Assembly (NCBI RefSeq): GCF_014199915.1
Contig: NZ_JACHOO010000011.1
Span: 1-54,717, forward strand
DNA: 54,717 nucleotides
Source: Prosthecomicrobium pneumaticum
GTDB taxonomy: Bacteria > Pseudomonadota > Alphaproteobacteria > Rhizobiales > Kaistiaceae
Reading direction: 5' to 3'
The position numbers and the translations under genes were made by a program. Under the pieces are notes generated by a model that was not told the origin of the DNA, ran no database searches, and saw nothing but the letters and a program-made list of their open reading frames with translations. The first letter of the stretch is position 1. Each line of letters starts with the position of its first letter. This document shows positions 28,671-38,743 of this stretch, piece after piece.

Positions 28671-29576
28671 TCAGGCGGCCGCCGCATCCCGCTGTTTGGC
28701 GCGGGACAGCACGAAGTCGAAGCCGACGTCGTAATAGGGTGCGGCGAGGCCGACCGCGGCCGCGGCTTGCGCGTCGTCGACGGGCCTGAATTCGGCGAGC
28801 AGGCTCTTCTTCACGCCGAACACCGCGTCGGAATCGATGTAGGGATCGTCCGGATCGAAGATGTGCGTGGTGAGCGTGTCGTAGCCCTCGGCCGAGATGA
28901 TGTAGTGGAGATGCGCCGGCCGGTTGGGATGGCGGCCGAGCGCGCCGAGCAGCTTGCCGACCGGTCCGTCATCCGGGATCGGGTAGTATTTCGGCTTGAC
29001 GCCGCGGAACCAGTAGCGACCGTCCGCGCCGGTGCGGAACACGCCGCGCAGGTTGAAATCGGGCTGGATGCCCTTCTGCTGGACGTCGTAGAAGCCCTCG
29101 TCATTCGCCTGCCAGACGTCGATCTTGGCGTTCGCGATCGGCCGCCCCTCGGTGTCGAGGATGCGGCCGTGCACGAACATCGGCTCGCCCTTCCGGTCGA
29201 GGCAGATATCCGCGCCCATCGGCAGTTCCGGCGCACCGGCGACGTGGAAGGGTCCGAGCACGGTCGATTCCGACGCGCCGGAGGGCTTCCGGTTGTTGAT
29301 CGCATCGACGAGCATCGAGACGCCGAGCACGTCCGAAAGCAGGATGTATTCCTGCCGCCACTCGTTGCAGATCTGGCCGGTCTCGGTGAGGAAGAAGATG
29401 GCGCGCAGCCACTCGTCCTGGGTCGGCTCGATCTCCTTCACCGCCTCGTGCAGCTTGCGGGTGATGACCTCCATCACCTGTTTCAGCCGCTCGCTCTCGG
29501 CGTTCTTGTTGCGGGCGACGACGACCTCGGCGGAGTCCGCCTCGGTGAAGTAGCCGTATTCGTGCTCGTTCGGCAT
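28671..29576 (-). CDS. intradiol ring-cleavage dioxygenase, hydroxyquinol 1,2-dioxygenase-like (copy 1)
   Basis: The 301-aa enzyme has the N-terminal helical dimerisation domain of catechol/hydroxyquinol dioxygenases, then the catalytic beta-sandwich with all four Fe(III) ligands: Tyr163, Tyr198, His222 and His224 (in RPAHLHY). The hydroxyquinol preference is inferred from the adjacent TfdB-like hydroxylase and the maleylacetate reductase. Cleavage of hydroxyquinol gives maleylacetate. Chlorocatechol or catechol 1,2-dioxygenase is the main alternative. It follows the hydroxylase by 12 nt. Confidence 0.88.
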   Translation of the reverse strand: MPNEHEYGYFTEADSAEVVVARNKNAESERLKQVMEVITRKLHEAVKEIEPTQDEWLRAIFFLTETGQICNEWRQEYILLSDVLGVSMLVDAINNRKPSGASESTVLGPFHVAGAPELPMGADICLDRKGEPMFVHGRILDTEGRPIANAKIDVWQANDEGFYDVQQKGIQPDFNLRGVFRTGADGRYWFRGVKPKYYPIPDDGPVGKLLGALGRHPNRPAHLHYIISAEGYDTLTTHIFDPDDPYIDSDAVFGVKKSLLAEFRPVDDAQAAAAVGLAAPYYDVGFDFVLSRAKQRDAAAA

Positions 29577-29588
29577 CGGGCCCTCCCT

Positions 29589-31343
29589 CTAGCGCGCCAG
29601 GATGGATGTGAGGACGCGACGGAGCTCCGCCGCCGGATCGGCGGCGCGATCGACCGCGCGCCAGCAGACGTGATGGTCCGGCCGGACGAGCAGGCAGCCG
29701 GCGTCGCGGATCTCGCGCGCACGCGCCCAGTCGCCGAGATGATCCTCGATCGGCCGGCGCGGTCCGATCACATGGGTGCGGATCGACAGGCCGAGTTCGG
29801 CACCGATGGTCTTCGCCGCCTCGACCCAGGCCTCGCCGCCGATGCCGGTCAGCAGCGTGAACTCGCCGCGGCCGCAGAGATCGAGCGTCGAGATCTGCTT
29901 GCCCGCCCTGTCGAACACCCAGACATGTGGCAGGCGGGCGCCCGGCCAGGTGGTCGGCGCATAATGCAGCTCGCGATCGGCGGGGAAGGCCGGCTCCTCC
30001 TGTCCGTCGGTGACGACGGCGGACGAGCGGTAGCGCTGGTTCATCTCGACGCCGTGCGCGTCGAACTCGTATTTCTTGAAGGCGATCGCCTTGCGGAGCG
30101 CCTCGCGCTGCGCCTCGGCGGCCGGCGTCGCGTCGGCGCGCGCCTCCATGTTGCGCTGGATCTTGTCGTGATCGACGCCGCCATCCATGCCGAGCGCCTC
30201 GAAGATCGGCCCGAATTCGGCGATCGACTGGTTGGCGCGGGTGACGATCTGGCGGGCGATCGGCGCACGCTCGGCCGAATAGGTGTCGAGCAGGCCGGGG
30301 CCGGCCTCGCCCTTGACGACCTTGGCGAGCTTCCAGGCGAGGTTGAAGCCGTCCTGGATCGAGGTGTTGGAGCCGAGGCCGTTCGAGGGCGGATGGCGGT
30401 GCGCCGCATCGCCCATGATGAAGACGCGGCCCTTCTGCATCTCGAGCGCGAAGCAGTTGTTGACCGTCCAGGTGTTGGCGCCGAGCAGCTCGATCTCGAG
30501 CTGCGGATCGCCGATCAGCTGGCGGGCGACGCCGGTCGCGAAGTCCGGCGTCACGTCGGGCGGCGGCTGGTTGATGTCGTAGCCCCAGACGATCAGCCAC
30601 TCGTTCCACGGCCGGACCATGCGCACGAGGCCCATGCCGATGCCGCCGACATCGGCGCCGGGCTGCATCACCCAATAGAGGACGCTCGGACGGTGGGCGA
30701 CATATTTGGAGAGGTCGGCGCGGAACAGGATGTTCATCGAGCCGCCGACGCCCATGCGGCCCTCGAAGGGCAGGCCGAGATGCTCGGCGACCAGCGAATT
30801 GCCGCCATCGGCGCCGACGAGGAATTTCGAGCGCACCGTGAAGTCGCGCCCCGACAGGCGGTCGCGGCAGGTGGTTGTGACGCCGTCGGCATCCTGCTCG
30901 TGGGAGAGATATTCCGTGCTCATCCGCGCCTGCGTGCCGCGGGCGCAGGCGGTCTTGAAGAGAATCGGCTCCATGAAGGTCTGCGGCAGATCGTTCATGA
31001 AGCAGGGCGAGGACAGGAGGTGCTCCGCCTTCGACAGAGGGTGCGTGCCCCAGCTCTTCATCCGGCCGATCTCTTCGCCGGCGAGGCTTTCGCAGAACAC
31101 GTTCTCGCCCATGATCTCCTGCGGCGAGGCGTGCATCATCGCCTCCGCCTCGACCTCGGGGCCGAGATCGCGCAGCACTTCCATCACGCGCTGATTGGTG
31201 ATGTGGGCGCGCGGCGTGTTGGCGAGCCAGCGGTAGCGGTTGACGACCATGTTGGCGACGCCGGAGCTCGACAGCAGCGCCGCCGTCGCCGAGCCGGCCG
31301 GGCCTGTGCCGACGATCAGAACGTCGGTCTCGATATCCGCCAT
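29589..31343 (-). CDS. FAD-dependent phenol hydroxylase, 2,4-dichlorophenol 6-monooxygenase (TfdB)-like
   Basis: The 584-aa class A flavoprotein monooxygenase has the FAD motif GTGPAG at residues 12-17, the DG motif at 179-180 and GDAAHRHPP at 311-319. Long stretches follow TfdB (PTPRAHITNQR-like, YVAHRPSVLYWV, GLGSNTSIQD). TfdB-type enzymes hydroxylate phenols next to the existing hydroxyl. The start at 31343 shares one base with the stop of the upstream permease (TGATG). It would feed the intradiol dioxygenase directly downstream. Whether the substrate is chlorinated, or resorcinol-like, cannot be told. Confidence 0.9.
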   Translation of the reverse strand: MADIETDVLIVGTGPAGSATAALLSSSGVANMVVNRYRWLANTPRAHITNQRVMEVLRDLGPEVEAEAMMHASPQEIMGENVFCESLAGEEIGRMKSWGTHPLSKAEHLLSSPCFMNDLPQTFMEPILFKTACARGTQARMSTEYLSHEQDADGVTTTCRDRLSGRDFTVRSKFLVGADGGNSLVAEHLGLPFEGRMGVGGSMNILFRADLSKYVAHRPSVLYWVMQPGADVGGIGMGLVRMVRPWNEWLIVWGYDINQPPPDVTPDFATGVARQLIGDPQLEIELLGANTWTVNNCFALEMQKGRVFIMGDAAHRHPPSNGLGSNTSIQDGFNLAWKLAKVVKGEAGPGLLDTYSAERAPIARQIVTRANQSIAEFGPIFEALGMDGGVDHDKIQRNMEARADATPAAEAQREALRKAIAFKKYEFDAHGVEMNQRYRSSAVVTDGQEEPAFPADRELHYAPTTWPGARLPHVWVFDRAGKQISTLDLCGRGEFTLLTGIGGEAWVEAAKTIGAELGLSIRTHVIGPRRPIEDHLGDWARAREIRDAGCLLVRPDHHVCWRAVDRAADPAAELRRVLTSILAR

Positions 31344-32392
31344 CAGTTTCCTCCCTCGATCTTCGGACCGGTCAGCCTGCGGCGGACCGGAAACAGGTGC
31401 AGGCCGGTCCTCGCGGAGATCAGCCCCCACAGCCCCTTCGGTGCGAACAGCATGACGGCGATGGCGAGCACGCCGAGCGTCATCAGGTACCAGCTGCCGT
31501 AATCGGCGAGCGCGGCGCGGAGCGCGAAGAGCACCAGCACGCCGATGACCGGGCCTTCGATCGTGCCGATGCCGCCGATGACGACGATGAAGATGACGTA
31601 GGCCGTCCAGTCGGTGAGCGCGAAGGCGGCATCGGGCGAGATGCGCGCCGTCTGCATGAAGACGAGGCCGCCCGTCAGCCCGGTGGCGACCGCGGCGATC
31701 AGGAACACCGCCCATTTGAGCCGGCCCGTGTCGACGCCGACCGAGCCGGCGGCATCGACATTGTCGCGCACCGCGGCGAGGGCGAGGCCGAGCCGGCTGC
31801 GCAGGAGCCAGTAGATGCCGCCGGTGACCGCGACGACGAGGACGAGCGCCAGCCAATAGGCGAGGATGTCGCGCGCCGCCGCATCGCGCACGCCGAACAG
31901 CGCGCGGATCGTGTCGGTGCCGAGAATGGCGCTCGTCGCCTCGCGCGGCAGCGAGGTGCCTGTGCCGCCGCCGAGCGTCTTCCATTGCGCGACGAGGAGG
32001 CGCGTCACCTCGGCGAGCACCCAGGTGCCGATCGCGAAATAGGCGCCCTGCAGCCGGAAGGCGAGATAGGCGAAGGGGATGGCGAGGAGGAAGGCGGCCA
32101 GCCCGCCGAAGAGGATGGCGACGACCGGGTTCCAGCCGAGGAGAATGACGCCGGCGAACATCGCATAGGCGCCGATGCCGACAAAGGCCTGCTGGCCGAC
32201 CGAGATCAGGCCGCCATAGCCGGCGAGCAGGTTCCAGAGCTGCGCCAGCGTCAGCATCGTCAGGATGAAGAAGAGGTCCTGGATCGCCGAGCGCGGCGCC
32301 ACCGCCGGCAGGGCGAGACCGATCAGGATGAGGAGGGCGACGGCGATCGTCGTGGCGTTGCCGGCACGGGTGCGGATGGTGAGCCGATACAT
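31343..32392 (-). CDS. branched-chain-type ABC importer permease, LivM-like (set 2)
   Basis: The 349-aa polytopic permease carries AGYGGLISVGQQAFVGIGAY and the later GGIGTIEGPVIGVLVLF loop, as in LivM. It begins 10 nt after the LivH-like gene and is coupled to the TfdB-like hydroxylase by a TGATG junction, so import and hydroxylation are expressed together. It is clearly homologous to but diverged from the set 1 permease. Confidence 0.92.
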   Translation of the reverse strand: MYRLTIRTRAGNATTIAVALLILIGLALPAVAPRSAIQDLFFILTMLTLAQLWNLLAGYGGLISVGQQAFVGIGAYAMFAGVILLGWNPVVAILFGGLAAFLLAIPFAYLAFRLQGAYFAIGTWVLAEVTRLLVAQWKTLGGGTGTSLPREATSAILGTDTIRALFGVRDAAARDILAYWLALVLVVAVTGGIYWLLRSRLGLALAAVRDNVDAAGSVGVDTGRLKWAVFLIAAVATGLTGGLVFMQTARISPDAAFALTDWTAYVIFIVVIGGIGTIEGPVIGVLVLFALRAALADYGSWYLMTLGVLAIAVMLFAPKGLWGLISARTGLHLFPVRRRLTGPKIEGGN

Positions 32393-32402
32393 GCCGTCCT
32401 CC

Positions 32403-33262
32403 TCAATCCACCGCGCGCGGGAAGAGACCGCGCGGCTTGACGAGCAGCACGACGAGGAAGGCGATGTGACCGGCGAGGATCTGCCATTCCGGATTGATCG
32501 CGGCGCCGACCGTCTGCGCGACGCCGATGATCACGCCGCCGGCGAGCGTGCCCCACAGGCTGCCGAGGCCGCCGATGATCACCGCCTCGAAGGCGTAGAT
32601 CAGCCGGGCCGGGCCGATCGACGGGTCGAAATTCGCCCGCATGCCGAGATAGAGCGCGGCGACCGTGACGACCGCCATGGCGAGGCCGGTGGCGACCGCG
32701 AAGACGCGCTTCGGCTCGATGCCCATCAGCCCGGCGACGACGGCGTCGTCCGAGGTGGCGCGGAAGGCGCGGCCGAGCGCGGTGCGATAGAAGAGCGCGT
32801 TGAGCCCGACGATCACCGCCACCGCCGAGAGGAAGGTGAGGAGCGGCATCACGCCGACGGTGACGAGGCCGAGATCGATCGAGGCGCCTTCGAGCGTGCC
32901 GGCCGGAATGCGGCGGCTGTCGGCGGAGAAGGTTTCGAGCAGGCCGTTCTGCAGCGTCACCGACAGGCCGAAGGTGACGAGGAGCGGCGGCAGGATGTCC
33001 TTGCCGAGCACCCGATTGAGCACGAGGCTCTGCAGGAGCCAGCCGACGCCGAACATCACCGGCGCGGCGACGATGAGGGCGACGAGCGGGGACAGGCCGA
33101 GCATCGTCACGCCGACGAGGATCAGATAGGCGGCGAAGACGATCAGGTCGCCATGGGCGAGATTGACGAGCCGCATGATGCCGAAGACGAGGCTGAGCCC
33201 GGCGGCGAACAGCGCATAGAGCCCGCCGAGCAGCACGCCCTGGACGAGGGTGTCGAGCCAGA

Positions 33263-33266
<4 letters not shown>
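32403..33266 (-). CDS. branched-chain-type ABC importer permease, LivH-like (set 2)
   Basis: The 287-aa permease shows the LivH features GLSLVFGIMRLVNLAHGD and AFEAVIIGGLGSLWGTLAGG. The start at 33266 overlaps the LivF-like stop as ATGA, the reason for rejecting longer frames. It works with the LivM-like protein to form the membrane channel of the second importer. Confidence 0.92.
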
Positions 33267-33966
<700 letters not shown>

Positions 33967-33967
<1 letters not shown>

Positions 33968-34683
33968 CAGACCTCGAGCCCCAGATAGATTTCGCGCACC
34001 TCTTTCGAGGCCATGATGGCGTCGGGCGCGCCAATGCCGATGACGCGGCCGAAATCGAGCACCAGCAGCCGCTCGACCACCGCGTTGAGGGCGTGCAGGA
34101 CGTGCTCGATCCAGATGATCGTCGTGCCCTTCGCATGGATCCGGCGGATCGTCGCCACGAGCGCGCGGCACTCGCCCTCGGTGAGGCCGCCGGCGATCTC
34201 GTCGAGGAGCAGGAGTTCCGGCCCGGTCGCCATGGCGCGGGCGAGTTCGAGCCGCTTGCGATCGAGCAGGCTGAGCGTTCCGGCGACGAGGTTCGCCTTC
34301 TTCAGAAGCTCGGTCTCCTCGAGGATCGCCGCGCAGTCCTCGACCATCTCGGCCTCCCGACCGCCGCGGCCGAAGGTGGCGGCGGTGAGCAGGTTCTCGA
34401 ATACCGTCAGCCCCTCGAAGGGCTGCGGGATCTGGAACGAGCGGCCGACGCCCATCCGCACCCGCTCCATCGCCGGGGTGCGGGTGACGTCGCGGCCGAG
34501 GAACTCGATCCGGCCGGCATTCGGCAGAAGATTGCCGGTGATCAGGTTGAAGAGGGTCGACTTGCCGGCGCCGTTCGGCCCGATGATGCCGAGCGCCTCG
34601 CCGCGTGGTACGTCGACCGACACGGCGTCCGTCACCTTCAGGGCACCGAAGGACTTGGAGACGTTTTCGAGGCGCAGGATCAT
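33967..34683 (-). CDS. ABC importer ATPase, LivG-like (set 2)
   Basis: The 238-aa ATPase carries Walker A GPNGAGKST, the LivG-typical GVGRSFQIPQPF, and Walker B LLLLDEIAGGL. It starts 69 nt after the binding-protein gene. The gene order binding protein, G, F, H, M is the same as in set 1. Confidence 0.92.
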
Positions 34684-34752
34684 CGGTCGGTTCGCGGTCC
34701 TATCCGGGCGGGAGAGCGGGGCGGCGACGGCCGCCGCCCCGGCATTCCGAGG

Positions 34753-36027
34753 TCAGGCGAGGGCTTCCATCGTTCCCTGCGCGGCGATCTCGGGGGCGTT
34801 CGAATTATCGACGACGACGAGATCGAAGGTGCCGTCCGCCTTGCGCCGCCACTGGCCGCCGACGAGCGGCGTCTTGCAGACGTTCTTCGCCGCGAAGGGC
34901 GGCATGCCGGCACCGTTCCACGCCACCTTGCCGACGACCGTCGCCATATCGGTGGCCGCGATCGCCGCGGCGACCGATTCCGCATCGGTCGGATCGGACG
35001 CGCGGCCCATGACGTTCGCCGCGACCTCGAACAGCGAGTGCACGAAGCCGATCGGCTGGGTCCACGGCCGGCCGGTCTTCGCCGTGAAGGCGGCCGCGAG
35101 ATCGGCCGAGCTCTCGCCGGTGATCGACGACTTGAAGGGATGGGAAGCCGACCACCACACCTCGGAAGAGAGGTTGTGGCCGGCTTCGCCGAGCGTCTCG
35201 ACCGATTGCGGGAAGAGGATCGCCTTCGCGACCGTCGCCGCCTTCGGCCGGAAGCCCTGCTGGCGGGCCTGGTTCCAGAAGGTGGTGAAGTCGGGCGGGA
35301 TGACGACGCCCGTCACGATCTCGATGCCGCCGGCCTTGAAGGCATTGATCTGGGCGGTGAAATCGTCCGACAGGTTCTGGTAGCGGCCGGGATCGAGGAG
35401 GCTGAAGCCCGCCGCCTCGAGACCCGGCTTCAGGCCGTTCTTCGGGTCGCCCCAGGCATTGCCGTCGGCGTCGTTGGGGAACAGGCCGCCCACCTTGCCG
35501 CCCGTGCCGAGCTGCTTCCACATCGAGGTGTAGGTGGCGATGATGTCCTCGAGGCCCCAGAAATAGTGGAAGGCGAAGTCGAACGGCTTCCACGAGCCCG
35601 GGTCGCCGGGATTGCCCTGCTGGCCGATGAACCAGGGCTGCCAGGGCGCCATGGTCGAGACGACCGGCACGCCCTCCGCCTCGCAAGTGGTGGCGACGGG
35701 GTTGGTGTTCTCGGGCGTCGAGCCGACCAGCATCAGGTCGATCTCGTCGTCGACGATCAGCTCCTTCGCCACTTCCGCGGCGCGGTTCGGGTTGGACTGG
35801 CTGTCCTTGACCAGAACCTCGAAGTTCTTGCCGACGTCGGAGGCGAGGAACGCCTCGATGTTGAAGGCGTCGCTCTCGGCGAAGCCGGCGAGCGGGCCGG
35901 TCTGCGGCGAGACATAGCCGAGCTTGATCTTCGCCCCTTGCGCGATCGCCGGCGCGGCGAGGCCGGAGGCGGCGAGCGCGACACCGGTGGCGGCCGAGGC
36001 CTTCAGGAATTTCCGTCTCGTGATCAT
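34753..36027 (-). CDS. periplasmic substrate-binding protein of ABC importer (set 2)
   Basis: The 424-aa LivK-type binding protein opens with a twin-arginine signal TRRKFLK (residues 3-9), a hydrophobic segment and a likely cleavage after Ala29 (AIA|Q). It is related to the set 1 binding protein (shared KLGYVSPQTGPLA-like start and SEVWW segment) but diverged, so the two importers probably take different ligands. It follows maleylacetate reductase by 36 nt. Confidence 0.9.
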   Translation of the reverse strand: MITRRKFLKASAATGVALAASGLAAPAIAQGAKIKLGYVSPQTGPLAGFAESDAFNIEAFLASDVGKNFEVLVKDSQSNPNRAAEVAKELIVDDEIDLMLVGSTPENTNPVATTCEAEGVPVVSTMAPWQPWFIGQQGNPGDPGSWKPFDFAFHYFWGLEDIIATYTSMWKQLGTGGKVGGLFPNDADGNAWGDPKNGLKPGLEAAGFSLLDPGRYQNLSDDFTAQINAFKAGGIEIVTGVVIPPDFTTFWNQARQQGFRPKAATVAKAILFPQSVETLGEAGHNLSSEVWWSASHPFKSSITGESSADLAAAFTAKTGRPWTQPIGFVHSLFEVAANVMGRASDPTDAESVAAAIAATDMATVVGKVAWNGAGMPPFAAKNVCKTPLVGGQWRRKADGTFDLVVVDNSNAPEIAAQGTMEALA

Positions 36028-36063
36028 GATTCTCTCCTCCCTCTTCTCTCTCTGTCTGTGTCG

Positions 36064-37128
36064 TCAGGCCTCCGGGCGGCGTCCCTCCCACGCCGCCTGG
36101 AGGAGGTCGCGGATCGATCCCCGATCGATCGGTCGCGGATTGGCATAGGCGTTCTTCACCGCGATCTCGGCGGCGCGGTCGAGATCGGCCTCCTCAATGC
36201 CGATCGCGGCGAGGCTCGTCGGTGCGCCGACCGCGGTCGCGAAATCCCACAGGCCGCCGCCCGCCGAGCCGCCGCCGAAGGTGTCGGCGATCGGGGCGAG
36301 GAGGGCCGGCACGGCGGCCTCGTTGAAGGCGGTCGTGTAGGGCAGCAGGATCGCGTGGGTGTCGGCGTGCGGCGTGTCGAACGAGCCGCCGAAGACGTGC
36401 GCCAGCTTGTGGTGCAGCGCCATCGAGACATAGCCGAGCGCGGTCGAGCAGCACCACGCCGCATAGAGCGCCTTCGCCCGCGCCGCGGCATCGTGCGGAT
36501 CGGCGATCAGGCGCGGCAGGCCGTCGCGGAAGGCGACGAGGGCGTCGCGGGCCATCAGCTCGATCACCGGATTGCGGTCGGGCGCGTAGAACGCCTCCAT
36601 CGCATGGGCGATCGCGTTCATCGCCGAGGTGACGGTGAGGCCGACCGGCAGGGTGAGCGTCAGGTCGACGTCGTAGATCACCGTCTCGGGCCGGATGTCG
36701 GGCGAGCGGCGGGTGGTCTTCTCGCCCGCTGCCGTCTCGCCGAGGATGTCGGTCATCTCCGAGCCGGCATAGGTGGTCGGGATGACGACCTGGTCGGCGC
36801 CGGTGCGCACCGCGATCGCCTTGCCGAGCCCTGTGGTCGACCCGCCGCCGAGACTGACGACGGCGCCGGCGCCGCTCGCCCGGAAGGCGGCGACCGCCCG
36901 CTCGGTGATCTCGACCGGGGTGTGCATGGCGGCCTCGGCGAAGACGTCGGCCGAGAGATCGCCGAGCGCCGCGGCGAGGCGCTCGGCGTCCGCCTTCTGG
37001 TGCGGCGTCGACAGGACGAGCGCGCGGCCATGGCCGAGGCGGCGAACCTCCTCTTCGGCCTTGACGAGCGTGCCCGAGCCGAACACGACGCGGGTTGTGA
37101 GGCCGGGGAAGACGAAACGGTCCATCAT
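36064..37128 (-). CDS. maleylacetate reductase
   Basis: The 354-aa iron-containing alcohol dehydrogenase family protein matches maleylacetate reductases (MacA/ClcE/GraC type) in length and motifs: GGGSTTGLGKA at residues 94-104, PTTYAGSEMTDI at 117-128 and the metal-region histidines of HAMEAFYAP and HHKLAHVFGG. It reduces maleylacetate to 3-oxoadipate with NAD(P)H, joining hydroxyquinol or hydroquinone cleavage to pcaIJF. The first of two adjacent ATGs (37128) is preferred because it overlaps the upstream esterase stop as ATGA. Confidence 0.93.
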   Translation of the reverse strand: MMDRFVFPGLTTRVVFGSGTLVKAEEEVRRLGHGRALVLSTPHQKADAERLAAALGDLSADVFAEAAMHTPVEITERAVAAFRASGAGAVVSLGGGSTTGLGKAIAVRTGADQVVIPTTYAGSEMTDILGETAAGEKTTRRSPDIRPETVIYDVDLTLTLPVGLTVTSAMNAIAHAMEAFYAPDRNPVIELMARDALVAFRDGLPRLIADPHDAAARAKALYAAWCCSTALGYVSMALHHKLAHVFGGSFDTPHADTHAILLPYTTAFNEAAVPALLAPIADTFGGGSAGGGLWDFATAVGAPTSLAAIGIEEADLDRAAEIAVKNAYANPRPIDRGSIRDLLQAAWEGRRPEA

Positions 37129-37784
37129 CGCGCCGCCTCCATTCGGGGCCGCCGTCCGGCGGCGAGATCGTCGAGCAGGCCCGCGAGCATGGCGATCTCG
37201 GCGTCGCAGACGCTGTGCTCGCGGCCGGGAAAGAGATCGGCGCGCAGCTGCGCACCGGCGCGGCCGAGGCTCGTTGCGGCATCGGCGAAGGCGGCGACCG
37301 GGATCCAGGGATCGGCGTCGGCGCCGGAGAGATAGACCGGCAGGCCGCGCGGCGCGGCCTCGGGCCGGCCGTCGGAGGCGACGCCGACACGGCAGCCGGT
37401 GAAGGCGGCGAGCGCATCGGGCGGCGGCAGGCCGGCGCAGACATATTCGATCGCGAGGCAGGCGCCCTGCGAGAAGCCGGCAAGCAGCAGCGGCAGGCCG
37501 GGCAGTTCGGCCCGCGCTGCGGCGAGCGCCGCGGCGAGATGGTCGGTCGCGGCGGAGAGCTGGGCGCGGGCGACCGGGGTCAGCGGATCGACGGCGCGCG
37601 CCTCGTACCACGCGCCCGAGGGGGCGCGCGGCAGCACGAAGGCGACCGCCGGCGCGGCGAGCCGCGCCAGCACATGGGCCTCGATCTCCTCCGGCGACTG
37701 GCCGCGGCCATGGACGAAGACGCAGACCGTCTTCGCCGCCGTGCCGCGCGCGCCGCGCCGGAGCGGACCGCCGCCCGTCGTCAT
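37125..37784 (-). CDS. alpha/beta hydrolase of the phospholipase/carboxylesterase family (MhqD-like)
   Basis: The 219-aa enzyme is a small carboxylesterase-type hydrolase with Ser105 in GFSQG, Asp158 and His190. It overlaps the VOC dioxygenase upstream and maleylacetate reductase downstream by 4 nt each, so all three are translationally coupled. In Bacillus a dioxygenase-hydrolase pair of the same families (MhqO-MhqD) responds to hydroquinones and quinones. The hydrolase may act on the ring-opened product, which is inference. Confidence 0.83.
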   Translation of the reverse strand: MTTGGGPLRRGARGTAAKTVCVFVHGRGQSPEEIEAHVLARLAAPAVAFVLPRAPSGAWYEARAVDPLTPVARAQLSAATDHLAAALAAARAELPGLPLLLAGFSQGACLAIEYVCAGLPPPDALAAFTGCRVGVASDGRPEAAPRGLPVYLSGADADPWIPVAAFADAATSLGRAGAQLRADLFPGREHSVCDAEIAMLAGLLDDLAAGRRPRMEAAR

Positions 37785-38740
37785 GCGAAGGTCGCTTCCT
37801 CGAGGCCGGCGCGCAGCTCGGCCTCGCGGTCCTTGAACCAGGGCGGGAAGACGAGGGTCTTGCCGATCTGGCCCGGCGGCTCGTCCTTCGCCCAGCCCTC
37901 GGGCGTCGTCCAGGCCAGTTCGAACAGCGCACCGCCCGGCGAGCGGACATAGCAGGACTTGAAGTAGTTGCGGTCCTTCTGCTCGGAGATGTCGGTGAAG
38001 CCGAGGCCCTCGATATGGGCCCGGAGCGCCATCTGGTTCTCCTCGTCGCCGGTGTTGAGGGCGAGGTGGTGGATGGTGCCGCCGGCGAGCGTCCAGGTGC
38101 CCTGCGGGCTGTCGCGGTCGACGATCACCTCGACGCGCTGGACGATGCCGTTCGCGTCCGGCACACGGAAGACGAGGCCCTCATGGTTGTCGGCCTCCTT
38201 TTCGAGCGGCAGGGCGATGGTGAGGAAATCGTCCATCGCCGTGCGGTCGGTGACCGCCACCGAGGCGCCATAGATGCCCTTGATGCCATGATCGGCGCCG
38301 ATGCCCTGCGCCTCGTTGGTGATCGGCGCGCGGCTGTCGCCATCGCTCTCGACCAGTTCGTGGGCGATGCCGCAGGGATGGGCGAAGACGGCGCGATCGG
38401 CGCCGAAGCGGGTGACCTTCTCCGCCGCGATGCCGCGCGCGTTCAGCCGGTCGACCCAGAAATCGGCGGCGCCGACCGGGATCGATTGCATGATGGTGCG
38501 CGACTGGTTGGTGCCGCGCCGGCCGAAGACGCCGGGCTTGCGGAACGGGAAGGTGGTGATGATCGTCGAGGCGTCGCCGTTCGGCGAGCCGTAATAGAGA
38601 TGATAGACGGGGATCACACCGTCAAAGAGCACGGTGCGCTTCACCGAGTGGAGACCGAGCGCCTTCGTATAGAAGTCGAAATCTTCCTGGGCACCGTCGG
38701 TCGACATAGTCAGGTGGTGGTAGCCGCTGACGCGGGTCAT
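37781..38740 (-). CDS. VOC-family ring-cleaving dioxygenase, PcpA/LinE/MhqO-like (hydroquinone 1,2-dioxygenase type)
   Basis: The 319-aa protein consists of two vicinal-oxygen-chelate modules. His9, His225 and Glu274 align, with a constant offset of two, to the Fe(II) ligands His11, His227 and Glu276 of PcpA as I recall them. The second-sphere residues His8, Thr11, His224, Arg257 and Tyr264 also match. Such enzymes open (chloro)hydroquinones between a hydroxyl-bearing and a neighbouring carbon. It starts 3 nt before the end of the intergenic gap after the first intradiol gene and overlaps the MhqD-like gene. Confidence 0.85.
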   Translation of the reverse strand: MTRVSGYHHLTMSTDGAQEDFDFYTKALGLHSVKRTVLFDGVIPVYHLYYGSPNGDASTIITTFPFRKPGVFGRRGTNQSRTIMQSIPVGAADFWVDRLNARGIAAEKVTRFGADRAVFAHPCGIAHELVESDGDSRAPITNEAQGIGADHGIKGIYGASVAVTDRTAMDDFLTIALPLEKEADNHEGLVFRVPDANGIVQRVEVIVDRDSPQGTWTLAGGTIHHLALNTGDEENQMALRAHIEGLGFTDISEQKDRNYFKSCYVRSPGGALFELAWTTPEGWAKDEPPGQIGKTLVFPPWFKDREAELRAGLEEATFA

Positions 38741-38743
38741 CGG

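Noticed and set aside
28038-31502. An 1154-codon open frame on the plus strand, and similar ones at 20061-23135 and 34093-37335
   Set aside because: Each lies opposite well-supported genes of the leftward cluster and has no recognisable protein features.
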